Source: Actinomycetes bacterium (GTDB taxonomy: Bacteria > Actinomycetota > Acidimicrobiia > Acidimicrobiales > RAAP-2). From it: 25,932 nt of DNA. Positions 1-7,273 of this stretch are shown here, one piece after another. The DNA lies in NCBI GenBank assembly GCA_021791145.1, contig JAJYXE010000030.1, positions 1 through 25,932 of the forward strand. The letters are read 5' to 3'. The stretch's first letter is position 1. Each line of letters begins with the position of its first letter. Made by a program: the position numbers and the translations under genes. The notes under the pieces are model-generated. The model was not told the origin of the DNA. It searched no databases and saw nothing but the letters and a program-made list of their open reading frames with translations.

Positions 1-1527
1 CCCCCCGTCTACTCGAACCACGACAAGACCGTGACGATCACGATGAAGACCAACTTCAAGTGGTCCACAGGCGCGACCGTCACATCCAAGGACGTGAAGT
101 TCTACTTCCAGCTCGTCGACGCCGGGAAGAAGAAGCTCGGCAACTACCTGCCGGGGCTCCTCCCCACAGACATCACGAGCGTCACATACCCGAGCGCCTC
201 GACGGTCGTCCTGCACCTGAACCGCTCCTACAACCCGACGTGGTTCACCGGGAACCAGCTCACCTGGATCTACCCGCTCCCGGTCCAAGAGTGGGACCGG
301 ACCTCGCTCACATCGCCCGACGGCACCGCCGCATCCACGCCCGTCGGCGCGAAGAAGGTGCTCACATTCCTCTTCGCCCAGTCCAAAGACGAAGGCACCT
401 GGCCCACGAACCCGCTGTGGAAGACCGTCGACGGCCCCTTCGAGATCAGCGCGTACGACCGGGCGAGCCACCAGGCGACGTTGGCGGCCAACCCGCACTA
501 CACCGGGCCGACAAAGCCGCGGATCGCTGGATTCAAGCTCTCCAGCTTCACAACAGGCACGGCCGAGCTGGACGCGCTGCGCTCGGGCACGATCACATTT
601 GGCTACATCCCCCTCGGCGACTTGAAGGAGGTCTCCTACTTCAAGAGCCACGGGTACGCGATCAAGCGATGGCCCGTCTTCTACAACGAGGCGATCGAGC
701 TCAACTACACCTCCAAGACGTGGGGCCCGCTCGTGAAGCAGCTCTACATCCGCCAGGCCCTCCAGCACCTCATCACAGAGAAGCTGTACATCAAGCAGGC
801 GTTCGGCGGCTACGCCCTCCCCGACTACGGGCCGGTCGCCGACTACCCAGGGTCCAAGTTCGTGAGCCCGGGGATCAAGAAGGACCCCTACCCCTACGAC
901 CCGAAGGCAGCCGCCCAGCTCCTGAAGGCGCACGGCTGGGTGAGCGGTCCAGGCGGCGTCGACGTGTGCAAGCGCCCGGGGACTGGCCCCTCGGACTGCG
1001 GCAAGGGGATCGCCAAGGGCAAGGATCTCAGCTTCAAGTTCATGTACGAGACGGGCACAACAGCCTTTTTCGCGGAGGTGTCCTCGTTCCGGACGGGCGC
1101 CGAGAAGGCGGGGGTCGGCATCACCCTGGACGGGCAGCCCGAGACAACGATGGTGTCGATCGCCGGTGTGTGCCCGAGCTCACCCCCGTGCAACTGGGGA
1201 CTCGCCGGCTACTCGGGCTGGATGTGGACATACGGCCAGTACCAGACCGTCCCGAACGGCACAAGCCAGTGGGGCAAGGGGAACTTCTGGGGAGGCGGCT
1301 ACTACACACCCAAGGCGCAGAAGCTGATCGACGCCGTGGAGACCAAGCCGGGCCTGAAGCCCCTCTACGCGGCCGAGAACTACCTCTCGAAGAACCTGGC
1401 TTCTCTGTGGTGGCCACTGCAAGCCTACGAGGTCGTCGCGGTGAAGAAGACCCTCTCGGGCTGGCAGCACCTCGACCCCTACGGCGCCTTCGTCCCTCAA
1501 ACGTGGTACCTGAAGAAGTCGGGGTAG
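1..1527 (+). CDS. ABC transporter substrate-binding protein, family 5 (5'-truncated)
   Basis: Extracellular solute-binding protein of the peptide/nickel/opine family (SBP_bac_5). It would capture a substrate outside the membrane and hand it to a permease. The reading frame is open from the first base of the window, so the signal peptide, lipobox and N-terminus lie outside it. The visible start (VYSNHDKTVTITM, then NFKWSTGATVTSKDVKF) is the family's characteristic early segment, where the query describes substrate-permitted changes before the first lobe. The rest of the two-lobe fold runs to residue ~500 and ends in WYLKKSG, normal for the family. No permease or ATPase genes follow, so they must lie upstream or elsewhere. 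The next gene, 127 bases on, is a crotonase on the same strand, so the transporter may feed the catabolic island; that link is inferred from position only. Family assignment is firm, substrate unknown. Confidence 0.9.
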   Translation, partial: PPVYSNHDKTVTITMKTNFKWSTGATVTSKDVKFYFQLVDAGKKKLGNYLPGLLPTDITSVTYPSASTVVLHLNRSYNPTWFTGNQLTWIYPLPVQEWDRTSLTSPDGTAASTPVGAKKVLTFLFAQSKDEGTWPTNPLWKTVDGPFEISAYDRASHQATLAANPHYTGPTKPRIAGFKLSSFTTGTAELDALRSGTITFGYIPLGDLKEVSYFKSHGYAIKRWPVFYNEAIELNYTSKTWGPLVKQLYIRQALQHLITEKLYIKQAFGGYALPDYGPVADYPGSKFVSPGIKKDPYPYDPKAAAQLLKAHGWVSGPGGVDVCKRPGTGPSDCGKGIAKGKDLSFKFMYETGTTAFFAEVSSFRTGAEKAGVGITLDGQPETTMVSIAGVCPSSPPCNWGLAGYSGWMWTYGQYQTVPNGTSQWGKGNFWGGGYYTPKAQKLIDAVETKPGLKPLYAAENYLSKNLASLWWPLQAYEVVAVKKTLSGWQHLDPYGAFVPQTWYLKKSG

Positions 1528-1597
1528 CTGGCTGCGCACGGGCTCAGCGCACGCTGGGCTCCGAGGCGACCGGCCGCCGATCGCGCCCCGGGGAGGC

Positions 1598-1616
1598 GAC
1601 GCTGCTTACGAGCGTC
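1598..1616 (+). terminator. Hairpin between transporter and crotonase genes
   Basis: A perfect 6-bp inverted repeat, GACGCT and AGCGTC, encloses a 7-base loop and is followed by a pyrimidine stretch (TTCCTCCTC) rather than a clean T-run. A second weaker stem (CTCAGC/GCTGGG with a 4-base loop) lies at 1543-1558. Either could end the transporter transcript, or the first could sit in the 5' leader of the crotonase gene. The 1528-1654 interval has no copy of the palindrome seen at the other catabolic promoters. Confidence 0.3.
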
Positions 1617-1654
1617 TTCCTCCTCGAGCGCGACATGCCGAAGGGACCCCGATC

Positions 1655-2521
1655 GTGAGCGATCGCACCGAGTACGAGACGATCGACACCGCGCGAGACG
1701 GCCGCGTGCTGAGGCTGACGCTCAACAGGCCCGAGCAGATGAACGCGATCTCCGAACAGCTCGAGGCGGAGCTTCACGATGCCCTCGAAGAAGCAGTCAG
1801 GGACGACGGCGTTCGCGCGATCGTGCTGACGGGGGCGGGAAAGGCGTTCTGCGCCGGCTACGACATCTCAGCGGAGGAGGCGACCGAGGAACGGTCGCGA
1901 GCAAGAGACGTCGTCAAGCACCTGTGGAACGACAACGTCTCGACGGCGACCAAGCAGCTGGCGCTGATGCGCCTGGAGAAGCCGGTCATCGCAGCGGTGA
2001 ACGGGTGGTGCTTGGGCGGGGGGCTCTGGTACGCACTGTGCTGCGACATCACGATCGCCTCCGACCGGGCGGTCTTCGGGCAGCCCGAGGTGCGCGAGAG
2101 CCAGGGGTCGACCTTTCTCTTCGCAGCGCTCGCCGGCTGGAAGCACGCGCACCGTTACGCGCTCACGGGGGACCACTTCGACGCCCGCGAGGCGGAGAGG
2201 ATCGGCATCGTCAACGAAGTCGTCCCCCACGACGAGCTCATCGACAGGGCGACGGCGCTCGCGCAGCGCATCGCGCTGCTCCCTCCGGACTCGGTGCGCC
2301 TGAACAAGCTCATCACGACTCTCGGCATGGAGGCGATGGGGCTGCGGGTCGCGCTCGAGACCGGAGGGATCCTCTCTGTCATCACGCAGGCCTGCAGCGA
2401 CGCTCCAGAGCTCGACGAGCTCACTCGGGTTCGAGCGACCGAAGGGCTGGCCGCGGCGCTCAGGCTTCGGGACGCGCCGTTTCTTCCCGAACCCGGAGGC
2501 CCCCGCAGCCAGCCTCGGTGA
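1655..2521 (+). CDS. Enoyl-CoA hydratase/isomerase family protein (crotonase)
   Basis: Crotonase-fold enzyme acting on acyl-CoA thioesters in the cytoplasm, 288 residues, a normal length for the family. The oxyanion-hole segments are clear: AFCAGYDIS near residues 65-72 and CLGGGLWYALCCDI near 119-132. The segment FGQPEV (about 142-147) keeps the first catalytic glutamate of enoyl-CoA hydratase. The second glutamate (rat Glu164, in the helix before LTG) appears to be Arg167 by eye alignment, and the usual G(T/I)PG turn reads ESQGS. It may therefore be an isomerase, hydrolase or other crotonase rather than a plain hydratase. The GTG start at 1655 is preceded by AAGGGA at suitable spacing. It converges with the aminotransferase gene and lacks the shared operator, so its tie to the regulon is by neighbourhood only. 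Confidence 0.9.
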   Translation: MSDRTEYETIDTARDGRVLRLTLNRPEQMNAISEQLEAELHDALEEAVRDDGVRAIVLTGAGKAFCAGYDISAEEATEERSRARDVVKHLWNDNVSTATKQLALMRLEKPVIAAVNGWCLGGGLWYALCCDITIASDRAVFGQPEVRESQGSTFLFAALAGWKHAHRYALTGDHFDAREAERIGIVNEVVPHDELIDRATALAQRIALLPPDSVRLNKLITTLGMEAMGLRVALETGGILSVITQACSDAPELDELTRVRATEGLAAALRLRDAPFLPEPGGPRSQPR

Positions 2522-2526
2522 GCCCT

Positions 2527-2541
2527 CGCCCTTCCGGGGCG
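2527..2541. terminator. Short GC hairpin between convergent genes
   Basis: Inverted repeat CGCCC, 5-base loop, GGGCG, followed by TCTTCG on the plus strand. It lies in the 41-base gap between the stop codons of the crotonase and aminotransferase genes, where a bidirectional terminator would be expected. There is no T-run, so this rests on position and symmetry alone. Confidence 0.3.
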
Positions 2542-2562
2542 TCTTCGCTGGCGGAGGTGCAG

Positions 2563-3972
2563 CTACGACGCGCCCGCTCCCGCCGCCATCTCGGCAAAGC
2601 GTTCGAAGTTCGTGATGAACCGCTCGATGTCGGGGTCCTCGTGCTGCACCGAGAGCAGCCACTGCTCCGTCTTCCCCCAGGGAGGCAGGAACACGCCGCC
2701 ATTGTGCTGGCAAAGCCAATGGAGGTGGTTGTAGCGATCGTCGATGGCGAGGAAGTCGCGGTAGTTGCGCACCGGAGAGGTGGCGAAGGTGACGCACCCC
2801 TTGGCACCGACCGACACCACGTGCGCTGGCAGGCCGGCGCGCGCGATCGCCGCGGTGAGCGCCTCGTCGATGCGCTGGCGCAACCGGCCGAGCCGCTGGT
2901 ACGCGTCGTCGGTCGCCACGTGCTCGAGCATGGCACGGGCTGCCGCGATGGAGAGCGGATTGCCGTTGAACGTGCCCACCATCTCGTAGTCGCCCTGCGC
3001 GACATGGTCCATCAGCTCCGCGGTCGCCCCCACGGCGCCGACGATCAGCCCGCCGCCGATGGCTTTGGCCAGGCACACGATGTCGGGCACCACGCCGGTG
3101 ATGCCGGTCGCCCCGGACGGCCCGGCTGCAAGGCCCGTCTTGACCTCGTCGAAGCAGAGGAGCGCGCCGTGACGGTGCAGCAGCGCCTGCAGGCCCTCGA
3201 GGTAGCCGGGCACGGGAGGGACGATCCCCGCGTTCATCATGATCGGTTCCACGATCATCCCCGCCACCCGGCCGCGGTGCATCTCGAGGAGCCGGTCGAC
3301 AGAGCCGAGGTCGTTGAACGTGGCGACGAGCGTGAGCGAGGTCAGGGCATCGGGGATGCCGGTGGACGACGGGACGGACTTCGGATTGTCTATCGAGCCG
3401 ATCGGCTCGTCCTCGCCGGGCGCCACCGAGACCTGGACCGAGTCGTGGTGACCGTGGTAGCAACCCTCGACCTTGATGATGAGGTCCCGCCCGGTGACCG
3501 CCCGCATCAGATGGACGGCATCCATCGTCGCCTCGGTTCCCGAGTTCATGAAGCGCCACATGGGCAGCCCGAAACGCCGGGCGAGCTCCTCGGCGACCGC
3601 GACGGCATCCTCGTTGGGCTGGGCGAAGTGGGTCCCGCGACGCACCTGGGCGGTCACCGCCTCGACGATGGCCGGGTGGGCATGCCCGGCGAGCCCCGCG
3701 CCGTAACCGCCGTGCAGGTCGACGTACTCGTTGCCGTCGACGTCGACGATCTTCGAGCCGTTGCCGCGGTCGATGAAGACGGGCTGCGGTCGCGTGATCT
3801 GCCAGCTGCTGGTGACACCGCCTGCGAGGACCCGGCGAGCGCGCTGGTAGAGCTCGGCGGAGCGTGGCTGTCGGGTGAGGAAGACCCGCTCCTCTTCGGC
3901 GACGAGGGAGTCGAGCGTGGTCACCGGGAGCGGAGCGTCCGACGAGGCGGTGTCGAGCCGGTTCATGGTCAT
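2563..3972 (-). CDS. Class-III PLP aminotransferase, glutamate-1-semialdehyde aminomutase-like
   Basis: PLP-dependent fold-type I enzyme of 469 residues. Visible family marks are NSGTEA at 143-148 (phosphate binding), GCYHGHHDS at 170-178, FDEVKTG at 274-280 with Asp275 for the pyridine nitrogen, and AKAIGGG with Lys303 as the Schiff-base lysine. The sequence most resembles glutamate-1-semialdehyde aminomutases and the related catabolic transaminases. A haem role is unlikely here: it is longer than typical HemL, lies among acyl-CoA genes, and has the regulon operator at 4003-4023 upstream. It probably moves an amino group on an amino acid or semialdehyde intermediate of the pathway. Start choice: ATG at 3972 has GGAG 8 bases upstream; the second ATG (3966) is worse spaced. 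Substrate unknown. Confidence 0.88.
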   Translation of the reverse strand: MTMNRLDTASSDAPLPVTTLDSLVAEEERVFLTRQPRSAELYQRARRVLAGGVTSSWQITRPQPVFIDRGNGSKIVDVDGNEYVDLHGGYGAGLAGHAHPAIVEAVTAQVRRGTHFAQPNEDAVAVAEELARRFGLPMWRFMNSGTEATMDAVHLMRAVTGRDLIIKVEGCYHGHHDSVQVSVAPGEDEPIGSIDNPKSVPSSTGIPDALTSLTLVATFNDLGSVDRLLEMHRGRVAGMIVEPIMMNAGIVPPVPGYLEGLQALLHRHGALLCFDEVKTGLAAGPSGATGITGVVPDIVCLAKAIGGGLIVGAVGATAELMDHVAQGDYEMVGTFNGNPLSIAAARAMLEHVATDDAYQRLGRLRQRIDEALTAAIARAGLPAHVVSVGAKGCVTFATSPVRNYRDFLAIDDRYNHLHWLCQHNGGVFLPPWGKTEQWLLSVQHEDPDIERFITNFERFAEMAAGAGAS

Positions 3973-4002
3973 CGCAGCTGCTCCGTTCCAACGGGTGAGG
4001 GC

Positions 4003-4023
4003 ATTGACTGTACGTTCAGTCTA
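4003..4023. promoter_or_regulatory. Regulon operator site A (aminotransferase promoter)
   Basis: Palindrome ATTGACTG, then TACGTT, then CAGTCTA, 31 bases upstream of the aminotransferase start and overlapping the stop codon of the acyl-CoA synthetase gene (4021-4023). It shares almost every fixed base with the four other sites at 6338, 7186, 9389 and 11982. TTGACT on one strand resembles a -35 box and TAGACT on the other a -10 box, so bound repressor would cover the promoter. TetR control is inferred. Confidence 0.75.
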
Positions 4024-6288
4024 TGGGGAGGGAGGTCCTCCCGGCAAGGCTCGGGCCTGGTGCGCAGGCCTGGTCTCGACCAGGACGTCGAGCGCCAGGA
4101 CGCCCGACGGCGTGCAGCTGAGCGGGTTCACGTCGAGGGCAGCGAGGACCCCCTCGAGCTCGACCGCCATCGACGAGACGGCGACGATCGCGTCGAGCAC
4201 GGCTCCCATGTCCACGGCCGCGCGCCCGCGATAGCCGTCGAGGAGCGGCCGTACCCGGAGGCTGTCGAGCAGCCGGGCCGCGGACGCGCGATCCAGGGGC
4301 GGCAGCGCCACAGCCCTGTCTCTGGCGAGCTCAACCAAGGTGCCTCCCGCCCCTACGACGACCAGAGGTCCGAGCAGCGGGTCGTGCACGATGCCGAGCG
4401 CGAGCTCCACCGCTGGAGGCGCCATCGCGGCGACGGTCGCCTCCGGGCCGAGGCGACGTCCGAGGTCATGGTAGGCGGCGGCGAGCTCGCGTGCGGAGCG
4501 CAGGTCGAGCACGACACCGGCGACGTCGGACTTGTGTGCCCTCGTCGCCGTCTTCAGCACCACCGGGTACCCGATCCGCCCTGCAGCCGCGAGCGCCTCG
4601 TCGACGCTGGACACGCACGCGCACGGCGGCGAGGCGATGCCGTAGTCCGAGAGCAGCACGAACCCGTCGAGCACGCCGGGCTGGTGTGCCCTGAGCCGCC
4701 CGAGCCAGCGCGCCTTGCGCACAGGATCCACTCGGGGCGCCTCGACCCTCGGCCTGCCCGAATGGTCTCGCCATTCGAGCAGGTGACGGATGGCGAGCAG
4801 GCCTGAGCGAGTCCCCTCGAGGACGGGGATGCCCTCGCTGCGCAGGCGGCGGGCCGCTTCGCGGTCGAGGGCGCTCGGGACGTGCGAGAGCACGCACATC
4901 GGGATCTCGGACGCCCGCCATGCGGCGACGGCCGCGTCGCGGTACGAGTCGTCGCCGTCGTACTCGGGCACGAGGTCGACGGCCAGCACCACCACGTCGA
5001 CCGCGTCGTCGTCGGCCAGCGCGACGAGGCTGCCGGCGAAGACGTTCTCGGACTCGCGCCCGCTGCCCCAGACGTCGAGCGGATTGCCAACCTCGAGCCC
5101 AGGGTCGAGGAGCTCGGTCAGGCGACGCCGAGTGCGTTCGCCGATCGAGGCGAAGGGCACGTCGAGGACGGCAGCCATGTCGACGAGCAAGGCGCGCTCT
5201 GCCCCGGAGTCGAGCACTGCGGCGATCCCCGCGCACTGCTGGTCGTCTCCACTGCTCGTGGGTCGCGAGGACCCGGCGCGCCCGGGACGGCGACCCGAGA
5301 CGAACAGCTCGAGGGTGTCGCAAAGCTCGTGCAGGTCGTGGACGCGCAGCACCCCGTAGGCGTCGCACAGCGCATCCCAGGCGCCGTCGCTCCCGGCCAG
5401 CGCTCCGGAGTGCGCCTGCACCATCGCCCGGCCCGCCTCCGACGCGCCGACGGCGAGAAGGACGACCGGGATGCCCGAGCCCTCCGCGCGTGCCAGGGCG
5501 TGCCGTAGCCGGTCCGGGGCCCGTAGCGTCTCGAGCACGAGGGCGACCGCACCGGTGCCGGGAACGTCAAGGGCGTACTCCAGGTACTCGGCCGTCGTGG
5601 TGACGAGCTCTTGACCCGAGGAGACGGCGAGCGACCAGCCAAAGGGCCGCTCGGCTCGAAGGAGCGCGGAGAACGCCGAGCCGGAGTGCGTGACGAGGGC
5701 GATCGGTCCCTCCGGCAGCGGGCTGGGCTCGAAGAAGCCGAGGGCGCGCACCTCACGAGAGACGAAGCCCATGCAGCCGCCACCGCACAGCGCCATGCCG
5801 GCGCCGCTCGCGATCTCGGCCAGCCTCGATCGGAGGGGGGCGGCCCCATCGGGAGGCACCGGGTCGAACGCGCTGGCGAAGATGACCGCAGCCCGGTCAC
5901 CCCGTGCGGCCGCCTTGGTCAGCTCCTGCTCGAGGTTGGCGTCGCCGACGGCGAGCACCACGAGGTCCACGGGGTCGACAAGATCGTCGAGCGAAGCCAC
6001 CACGCGGCGGCTCCCGATGGACTCCCCCGCGTAGCGGGGGTTGACGAGATGGAGCGCGGGCTTGCCGGGGCTGCGCTCCAGTTCGACGAGCGCTCGGGCG
6101 CCCAAGCTGCCCCGGCGCCGGCTCACCCCGACGAGCGCGATCGACCGCGCCTCGAGCATGCTGCGGAGCGCCGAGGTCTCGTCGTGACGGGTCTCGTCGT
6201 GACGGGTCTGGTCGTGACGGGTCTCGTCGTGACGGGTCTGGTCGTGACGGGTCTCGTCGTGACGGGTCTGGTGGTCAAGGGATGGCAT
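4021..6288 (-). CDS. Acyl-CoA synthetase (ADP/NDP-forming), fused alpha-beta type
   Basis: Ligates CoA to a carboxylic acid, or works in reverse, through a phosphohistidine. With the ATG at 6288 the protein has 755 residues. Order: TRHD(E/Q) repeat at about 8-38; CoA-binding Rossmann domain starting LEARSIALVGVSRR at 45; succinyl-CoA-ligase-like domains with THSGSAF at 200 and AHSGALAG at 292, His293 being the likely phosphorylated residue; then a C-terminal ATP-grasp part with YPVVLKTATRAHKSDVAGV and VVGAGGTLVEL. Start is uncertain: a longer frame back to 6369 would translate through the operator at 6338-6358, which argues against it. ATG 6288 lies 50 bases below the operator, with only a weak GAAGAG. 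ATG 6159 would give a 712-residue protein with no repeat and would begin exactly at the conserved domain. Acid substrate unknown. Confidence 0.87.
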   Translation of the reverse strand: MPSLDHQTRHDETRHDQTRHDETRHDQTRHDETRHDETSALRSMLEARSIALVGVSRRRGSLGARALVELERSPGKPALHLVNPRYAGESIGSRRVVASLDDLVDPVDLVVLAVGDANLEQELTKAAARGDRAAVIFASAFDPVPPDGAAPLRSRLAEIASGAGMALCGGGCMGFVSREVRALGFFEPSPLPEGPIALVTHSGSAFSALLRAERPFGWSLAVSSGQELVTTTAEYLEYALDVPGTGAVALVLETLRAPDRLRHALARAEGSGIPVVLLAVGASEAGRAMVQAHSGALAGSDGAWDALCDAYGVLRVHDLHELCDTLELFVSGRRPGRAGSSRPTSSGDDQQCAGIAAVLDSGAERALLVDMAAVLDVPFASIGERTRRRLTELLDPGLEVGNPLDVWGSGRESENVFAGSLVALADDDAVDVVVLAVDLVPEYDGDDSYRDAAVAAWRASEIPMCVLSHVPSALDREAARRLRSEGIPVLEGTRSGLLAIRHLLEWRDHSGRPRVEAPRVDPVRKARWLGRLRAHQPGVLDGFVLLSDYGIASPPCACVSSVDEALAAAGRIGYPVVLKTATRAHKSDVAGVVLDLRSARELAAAYHDLGRRLGPEATVAAMAPPAVELALGIVHDPLLGPLVVVGAGGTLVELARDRAVALPPLDRASAARLLDSLRVRPLLDGYRGRAAVDMGAVLDAIVAVSSMAVELEGVLAALDVNPLSCTPSGVLALDVLVETRPAHQARALPGGPPSP
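6184..6273. repeat. 15-bp tandem repeat, six units, in the synthetase 5' end
   Basis: Six units of the form GTGACGGGTCTSGTC lie head to tail, with the C/G position mostly alternating so that the true period is close to 30. Read on the minus strand in the synthetase frame they give TRHDE and TRHDQ in alternation, a charged low-complexity tail ahead of the CoA-binding domain. The unit is a multiple of three, so copy-number change would keep the frame. If translation starts at ATG 6159 instead, the repeat is 5' leader, not protein. Confidence 0.9.
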
Positions 6289-6337
6289 GACGCGGCTCTT
6301 CGGTTCGCCCGAGGAGGTGCTGTCGTCGCTCCTCGGG

Positions 6338-6358
6338 ATTGACTGATCGTTCAGTCTA
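6338..6358. promoter_or_regulatory. Regulon operator site B (acyl-CoA synthetase promoter)
   Basis: ATTGACTG, ATCGTT, CAGTCTA: arms GACTGA and TCAGTC are perfect around a 4-base centre. It lies 50 bases upstream of the ATG at 6288 and about 110 bases downstream of the tetR stop codon. Its presence inside the longest possible frame of the synthetase is the main reason for rejecting that longer start. Confidence 0.78.
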
Positions 6359-6467
6359 CGCGCACCCAAGCAAGCGCCCCGGTCTCATGGCCCGCTCCTC
6401 CAGCGACGTCTCCTCCGAGATGCCGCCGTTCGGGGCCTTCATGACGGCGTCGCGACGAGGACGTGGA

Positions 6468-7112
6468 TCACCGGACCCTTCGCGTCGAACCCCTCTTCGC
6501 GCGACTGGCCCTCCACTCGAACCCGAGCTCGTTGGCGGCCACGCGCATTGCGAGGTCGAATGCACGTTCGGGCCCGACCACCGGGTCCGCGAGGGCGATC
6601 TGGATGGCGAAGCCGTCGAGCAGCGCCGAGTAGGCGACCGCGAAGTCGTCTGCGTCGACGTCGTGGAATTCTCCCTGCGCCTCGCCCCGGCGCACGATCT
6701 GGCGGAGCGTCTCGCGGAAGTGCTCGTCGAACTCCTCGCGCACCGTCCGCACGTCGGGATCTCGCAACGCCTGCGCCCACAGGTCGAGCCAGACGGCCCA
6801 GGACTCCCCCGATGACGGATCCCGGTTGGGAAGGCAGGTCATCGCGACCACCTCCTCGAGACGCCCGGCGGCGCTCGAGATCGCCTCGGTACGCCGTTGC
6901 ATCTCCGCGTACCACACGTCCTCGGAGTGCCGCATGGCCTCGGCGAGCAGCCGATCCTTGGTCTTGAAGTAGTAGATGACGAGCGCCGGGCTCACGCCGG
7001 CTCCCTCAGCCACGTCGGAGATGCGCGTGTCGGGAAAGCCGCGCTCGACGATCACGTCGAGGGCTGCATGAAGCATCTCGAGTCGTCGGGACTCTTCCTC
7101 GACCGTGGCCAC
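6468..7112 (-). CDS. TetR/AcrR-family transcriptional regulator, likely regulon repressor
   Basis: DNA-binding one-component regulator of 214 residues. The N-terminal TetR helix-turn-helix runs about residues 8-58 (LHAALDVIVERGFPDTRISDVAEGAGVS in pieces, then YYFKTKDRLLAEAM), with the usual Y-Y-F-x-x-K recognition-helix ending. The C-terminal ligand domain resembles the BetI-like TetR_C group (WLDLWAQALRDPDVR; FHDVDADDFA). The GTG start at 7112 has GAGGAGA 9 bases upstream. It is transcribed away from the FAD oxidoreductase gene, and the shared palindrome (7186-7206) sits between them, the classic arrangement for an autorepressor. The same palindrome recurs at four neighbouring promoters, so this is the best candidate for the local repressor. 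The inducer is unknown, perhaps an acyl-CoA or the pathway substrate; that is inference. Confidence 0.92.
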   Translation of the reverse strand: MATVEEESRRLEMLHAALDVIVERGFPDTRISDVAEGAGVSPALVIYYFKTKDRLLAEAMRHSEDVWYAEMQRRTEAISSAAGRLEEVVAMTCLPNRDPSSGESWAVWLDLWAQALRDPDVRTVREEFDEHFRETLRQIVRRGEAQGEFHDVDADDFAVAYSALLDGFAIQIALADPVVGPERAFDLAMRVAANELGFEWRASRAKRGSTRRVR

Positions 7113-7185
7113 GCTCGTGCTCTCCTCGTGTGGTCGCTGGATCGGGCTCTTCGTCCCGAAGCTTGCACCACTCTAGCCGCGCGCT

Positions 7186-7206
7186 TAGACTGAACAGTCA
7201 GTCAAT
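7186..7206. promoter_or_regulatory. Regulon operator site C (tetR / FAD oxidoreductase divergent promoter)
   Basis: TAGACTG, AACAGT, CAGTCAAT on the plus strand, the same palindrome in the opposite orientation. It sits 73 bases upstream of the tetR start and 67 upstream of the FAD oxidoreductase start, so one bound dimer could govern both. This site most directly ties the palindrome to the TetR protein. Confidence 0.78.
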
Positions 7207-7273
7207 CCTCGGGCTGCACCGGACATCCTCCGCGCAGGCACCAGTCCTGGGCGCGAGCGGGATCGGAGGATCC

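Noticed and set aside
1924..4806. 960-codon plus-strand open frame across several genes
   Set aside because: It runs antisense to the aminotransferase and synthetase and out of frame with the crotonase, is dominated by Arg/Gly/Ala/Pro, and has no domain; it is a shadow of high GC.
6184..6273. CRISPR-like array
   Set aside because: Units are contiguous with no unique spacers, in a coding or leader position; it is a simple tandem repeat.
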